A stretch of DNA of 10,847 nt from Verrucomicrobiota bacterium (GTDB lineage: Bacteria; Verrucomicrobiota; Verrucomicrobiia; Verrucomicrobiales; Verrucomicrobiaceae), in the NCBI GenBank assembly GCA_021413535.1, contig JAIOQF010000305.1, positions 1-10,847 on the forward strand. The letters run 5' to 3'. The position numbers and the translations under genes were made by a program. The notes beneath the pieces are model-generated. The model saw only the letters and a list, made by a program, of their open reading frames with translations, did not search any database and was not told the origin of the DNA. Positions 7,678 to 10,847 of this stretch are shown one piece after another; the stretch's first letter is position 1; each line of letters opens with the position of its first letter.

Positions 7678-10600
7678 TTGGATTGTGGTTTGTCGTCACC
7701 ACTGTCGAACTTGGGAAACTCAAGCGGCTCCGCCGGTTTAATTTCAGCGACAGCAGCGGGCACACTGGGGGCTGAAACGGGCGGTTTGTATGCTGGAATC
7801 GGTGGTGCGCACCGTTCATCTTTAGCGGGGGCCGGCTTTTGCCGGGTCAGCAGATTTCCCAACGAGCGGAAAAAGAAGATCACGGCGAGCACACACCAGA
7901 TGACGACAACCAGCGCCAGCGCCAGCATGACGGATTTCGCAATGCGTCCGTTCGCGGCGTTAAGCAAGCCGGTGGCAACAATAGCGAGCAGGCCCACGAC
8001 CGCGATCCAGGTTACCTTTCCAGAAAACGGCTTGCGCCATCTGCGCAGCCCGGACAGCACGACGAGAATAAACGCGAGGCTTTCATAAAAGAAGCTGACC
8101 TTGTGGGAACGGAAGCTGGCTTCAATGGTGGCGGGTGCTCCGAGCCGGTGGAATTTCACCGACAATCCCTGACGCGGCACTTGGAAATCGAGGCTCGCGC
8201 GCTGCTGCTCGGGAAGTCCGGTGATGGGATGCCATGCCTCTCCCGGCGCATCAAGCTGCGGACCGAAGACGGGGATGAATTTATCCGCGATGTTTTTCAG
8301 GCGCGTCATGCCACGCACCCGCGACCAGCCCCGGTCCTCGATGCTCTGCGTCATCGGGCCTTCGAAGCTTGTGTAGTGATAATCTTCGGGAAGATACAAC
8401 TGATGATGCGACTCCAGCACGCCGATGCCACTGAGCGTAGGTGGCTCGATCTTGAACCCGCCCCACCAGCCAAGCTTCTCGCCGGCCTTTGGACTTGGCA
8501 TCTCATAAACAAAACGCACGGGGAAAGAATTGCGCCGCACGCTGCCGCCCGTAGGCAGTCGCACCAGCAGATCGTCGGAGCCTTCGCGGTGCATGGGCTG
8601 CTGGGTGCTGCCGTTCACGAAGATGTCGCTGACCAGTCGCGCGCCCTTGGGAAGCTGCACCGTAAGAAACTGCTTCGCATTATTCTTCACCCAATACACG
8701 GCCTCGGTGGGCTGGGCCTTGTCCGTGGAGACGGCGGTGGTGAGAAGGCTCTGCGTGACGATGGCCTGCGGCACTTCAAGATAAGCGTTCTTGGCCACAT
8801 CAAGCGTCAGCTTGAGCGGTTGTGATTTGTATTTAAAAGCAAGAAAGACCCCGCCGCGCGCAAGGGTGGATCGCAATTCCTTGGGATCAATGTCCTCAAG
8901 ATTCTCGGTCTTCGAGTCACGAATTTCCAGGCTGTCATCCTTCACGACTGCGACTTGCCCGATCTCCTGAAACGCACCCGGCACATGGACCTGCAACAGA
9001 GTCAGCTCTGTCTTCTGCCCCGCCGCGAGCGGTTTCTCCAAGCTCAAGGCCAGCTGGAACGCGCCCATTCGCTCATTGCGAAGCACGACTTCCCACAGCA
9101 CGTAGTCGGCGGCGTTCTTCAGATTTTGCAAGAGCTTGGCATCCGCTTTGAAATCCTTGTGAATCTCCTTCACGCTGGTGTCCACAAACCGGATGTCATC
9201 CGCCACGGACTTAGGAACCGCGAGGACAAAGCGATCGGTCGCCGCGTAGGCAACTTCAAAGGCGAGCGTCCAAGTGTGCCGCAAGGATTGTTCCTTCGCC
9301 TCGACCAGGGTGAGCACTTCGACATTCACCTGGGGATCACGCGCCTTGAATGAAAGGATAGCTGGCGTCTTCGAAGCGTCCCGATGACGGAAAGCAAGGG
9401 TCAACTCGGTGTCGGCGGGCGCGGTTTGGATGCTGGCCTGTGACTGCGTGATCTGTGCGAGGCCATTGATGGTCGTGGCGCCGCTGTATGTATTTCCGCC
9501 GCTTAATTGAAGCACGGAGCCGATCGCGTTGACATCATCAAGCCGCAGGTCGCCGCTGCTCTTGGTGTTGACCTCGAGACTGGAATGAACTCCCACGCCA
9601 ATCTTGGCTTCGTAGCGCAGGACATTTTGGGGCATGAAGACGGGCACGACCGCATCTTCAGTGGGGGTCGCGCGCTGTTGCTGTGCCAGGATGGCGAAGC
9701 TCGCGCGGCCCAGAGTTTGCTTGTTAAACTTGAGCACGAGCACCTCTCCGGCGCCTGCCTTTTCCAAACTCCAGGCATCCGCCGGAAGGCCCGCAACTTC
9801 CCATCCCGTCCATCCAGCAGGCAGGGCCACGCGCGCCTCGAAGATTCCGACACGACGGATATTGTAATGGAAGGTCGCCTCCACGCGATTGCTGTCGCGT
9901 TTCACGGTGAGAACCGTCAGGCTCTCGACATCCACCTGCGGTTTGGCCTCGGCAACGGAAAGCGAGAGTTTCGCGGGATGCTTGAGAAAACGGTAGCCGC
10001 CGACAGCGCTGAGGCCGCCAGCAGGAGCTGCGGTCTGCGTCTGCTGCACAAGGCCCTCGGCGGGCTTGGGCGTGACATCAAGCTGTGACTCAGCGGCGAT
10101 GCTGATCTCCCCGCGATCCTGGGTCGCGCCCTGCACGATGATCTCCGGCACAGATACTTCCGCAGGCAACTTTGGCAGTGCGGTTTCGAGAGTGAGATTT
10201 ACACTCCACATATTTTTCACGGGCGCGTTCGGCGTGATGGTGAGTTTTTGCTTGTCACCCGCCGCCTCAAGTTTCCAATCTTTCACATCACTGCCAGTAA
10301 CACCCTGAACCGTTTGCCCGGCAGGTATCAGGAACGTAAAACTCGACAAGGGGGCGCGCAGGATGCGCAGATTGATAGTTGCGTTCGTGGCCAGCGAACC
10401 GCCGCGCACCTCGGTCGTCAGGCCTGTCGAAGCCAGGACCAGCGGGGTCAGTTCCGTGGCTGTTTCGGGCTTGCCCCAGGCCACATCAAACTTCGTGCCG
10501 CTGCCGAAGAAAAAAGAAAGCTCCGTGTCCGCCCCCGATGCGCGCGACGTGAATGCCGCCGCCGGATTGACTTCAAACTCAAATCCTGCTCCTGGAACAG

Positions 10601-10847
10601 TGGCCGTGAAACGCGAAACCGCAGCGCGCGGCAGCACCAGCGTGACGGTTTGTTTGCCCGCTACTTTCTTGATCGGAGCGTAAATTTTCAATTTCAATTC
10701 ATAGACGCCTTTGTCCGGCAGGATCACGTCGTAACCATCGGGTTTTGCTTGAAGCACAGCCTTGCCCGTGTCTGCTTCAGCGATGCCGGGCACCGCGCCA
10801 TCCTTTGCGAGCGGCACCGTGAGCCAGCCCTGCTTGAATGATTCCAC
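7674..10847 (-). CDS. Large beta-rich, three-helix membrane-anchored protein of unknown function (paralog C), 5' end outside window
   Basis: The reading frame is open from the right edge (no true start visible; the first GTG is internal) to TGA at 7674, giving 1057 residues. The first visible segment, GWLTVPLAKDG..., aligns with KWVKLPLAFQANG near residue 120 of A, so roughly 100-170 residues including a signal peptide are probably missing. The body is beta-rich and contains one PATR module (443-466, window numbering), the family segment KQFLTVQLPKGARLVSDIFVNG, VRFVYEMP, an LYLPE segment, and the final strand pair SLDFQVPRQGLSVKF. Unlike A and B it ends with three predicted membrane helices (about 919-934, 946-964, 972-993) and a 64-residue tail rich in Pro, Ala and Lys, which would face the cytoplasm if the body is periplasmic. 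It is the first visible gene of the operon and overlaps gene B by four bases. The function is unknown; homology to A and B rests on reading shared motifs by eye. Confidence 0.86.
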   Translation of the reverse strand: MESFKQGWLTVPLAKDGAVPGIAEADTGKAVLQAKPDGYDVILPDKGVYELKLKIYAPIKKVAGKQTVTLVLPRAAVSRFTATVPGAGFEFEVNPAAAFTSRASGADTELSFFFGSGTKFDVAWGKPETATELTPLVLASTGLTTEVRGGSLATNATINLRILRAPLSSFTFLIPAGQTVQGVTGSDVKDWKLEAAGDKQKLTITPNAPVKNMWSVNLTLETALPKLPAEVSVPEIIVQGATQDRGEISIAAESQLDVTPKPAEGLVQQTQTAAPAGGLSAVGGYRFLKHPAKLSLSVAEAKPQVDVESLTVLTVKRDSNRVEATFHYNIRRVGIFEARVALPAGWTGWEVAGLPADAWSLEKAGAGEVLVLKFNKQTLGRASFAILAQQQRATPTEDAVVPVFMPQNVLRYEAKIGVGVHSSLEVNTKSSGDLRLDDVNAIGSVLQLSGGNTYSGATTINGLAQITQSQASIQTAPADTELTLAFRHRDASKTPAILSFKARDPQVNVEVLTLVEAKEQSLRHTWTLAFEVAYAATDRFVLAVPKSVADDIRFVDTSVKEIHKDFKADAKLLQNLKNAADYVLWEVVLRNERMGAFQLALSLEKPLAAGQKTELTLLQVHVPGAFQEIGQVAVVKDDSLEIRDSKTENLEDIDPKELRSTLARGGVFLAFKYKSQPLKLTLDVAKNAYLEVPQAIVTQSLLTTAVSTDKAQPTEAVYWVKNNAKQFLTVQLPKGARLVSDIFVNGSTQQPMHREGSDDLLVRLPTGGSVRRNSFPVRFVYEMPSPKAGEKLGWWGGFKIEPPTLSGIGVLESHHQLYLPEDYHYTSFEGPMTQSIEDRGWSRVRGMTRLKNIADKFIPVFGPQLDAPGEAWHPITGLPEQQRASLDFQVPRQGLSVKFHRLGAPATIEASFRSHKVSFFYESLAFILVVLSGLRRWRKPFSGKVTWIAVVGLLAIVATGLLNAANGRIAKSVMLALALVVVIWCVLAVIFFFRSLGNLLTRQKPAPAKDERCAPPIPAYKPPVSAPSVPAAVAEIKPAEPLEFPKFDSGDDKPQSK
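9450..9521 (-). repeat. Single PATR-like repeat in gene C
   Basis: Residues 443-466 (window numbering) read GSVLQLSGGNTYSGATTING and continue LAQI, which follows the PATR pattern LxLSGxNTYxGxTTxxG. It sits in the middle of the beta-rich body, between a segment ending LRLDDVNAI and one beginning TELTLAFRHRDA. The core DNA shares AATACATACA and CCACGAC with the PATR in gene A. Confidence 0.75.

Noticed and set aside
3629..8825. Long plus-strand open frames (for example 3629-4564, 4726-6042, 6889-8088, 7839-8825)
   Set aside because: All lie opposite well-supported minus-strand genes with signal peptides, conserved motifs and anchors. Their translations are rich in Arg, His and Gln with no domain pattern, as expected for antisense frames in GC-rich genes.

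Overview
The window is almost entirely coding on the minus strand. It reads as part of one operon, transcribed from the right edge to the left: gene C (7674-10847, 5' end outside the window), gene B (4414-7677), gene A (605-4411) and an lpxL/htrB-type lipid A acyltransferase (1-569, 3' end outside). Junctions are very tight: a 4-base GTGA overlap between C and B, 2 bases between B and A, and 35 bases between A and lpxL. No RNA gene, CRISPR array, insertion sequence or clear promoter or terminator was seen. The many plus-strand open frames are antisense shadows.

The lipid A acyltransferase implies a Gram-negative envelope. PATR-type autotransporter repeats inside proteins that are not autotransporters, secretin-like segments and large exported beta-rich proteins with a 'VPYD...YAEFQKLW' N-terminal motif suggest Verrucomicrobiota, or more broadly the PVC group. 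This assignment is inference from style and not from a marker gene.

A, B and C look like diverged tandem copies of one family. A and B have an N-terminal signal peptide (that of C is outside the window). All three have a long beta-strand-rich body, a shared motif (QFxxVxLPxxAxL, then VPL or similar, then VxYxL, then a W/YxPE segment), a last strand pair (SLxxxVPxxGxxxxF) and a C-terminal membrane anchor. I cannot name a function. They are probably periplasmic proteins anchored in the inner membrane, encoded just before an outer-envelope lipid gene.

Four things stand out. (1) The B/A junction shows a frame break: the membrane anchor expected at the end of B lies in the reading frame of A, and that frame runs into A without a stop. 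This is either a 1-base error or mutation, a natural B-A fusion, or programmed -1 frameshifting at a T5 run. (2) A 56-bp palindromic REP-like element sits in frame inside B and encodes a 20-residue insert. (3) Single PATR modules occur in A and C; the one in C falls where B appears to have no counterpart. (4) A and B carry short segments resembling different parts of the secretin C-terminal domain. Together they suggest a paralog family that picks up small mobile or borrowed peptide modules.
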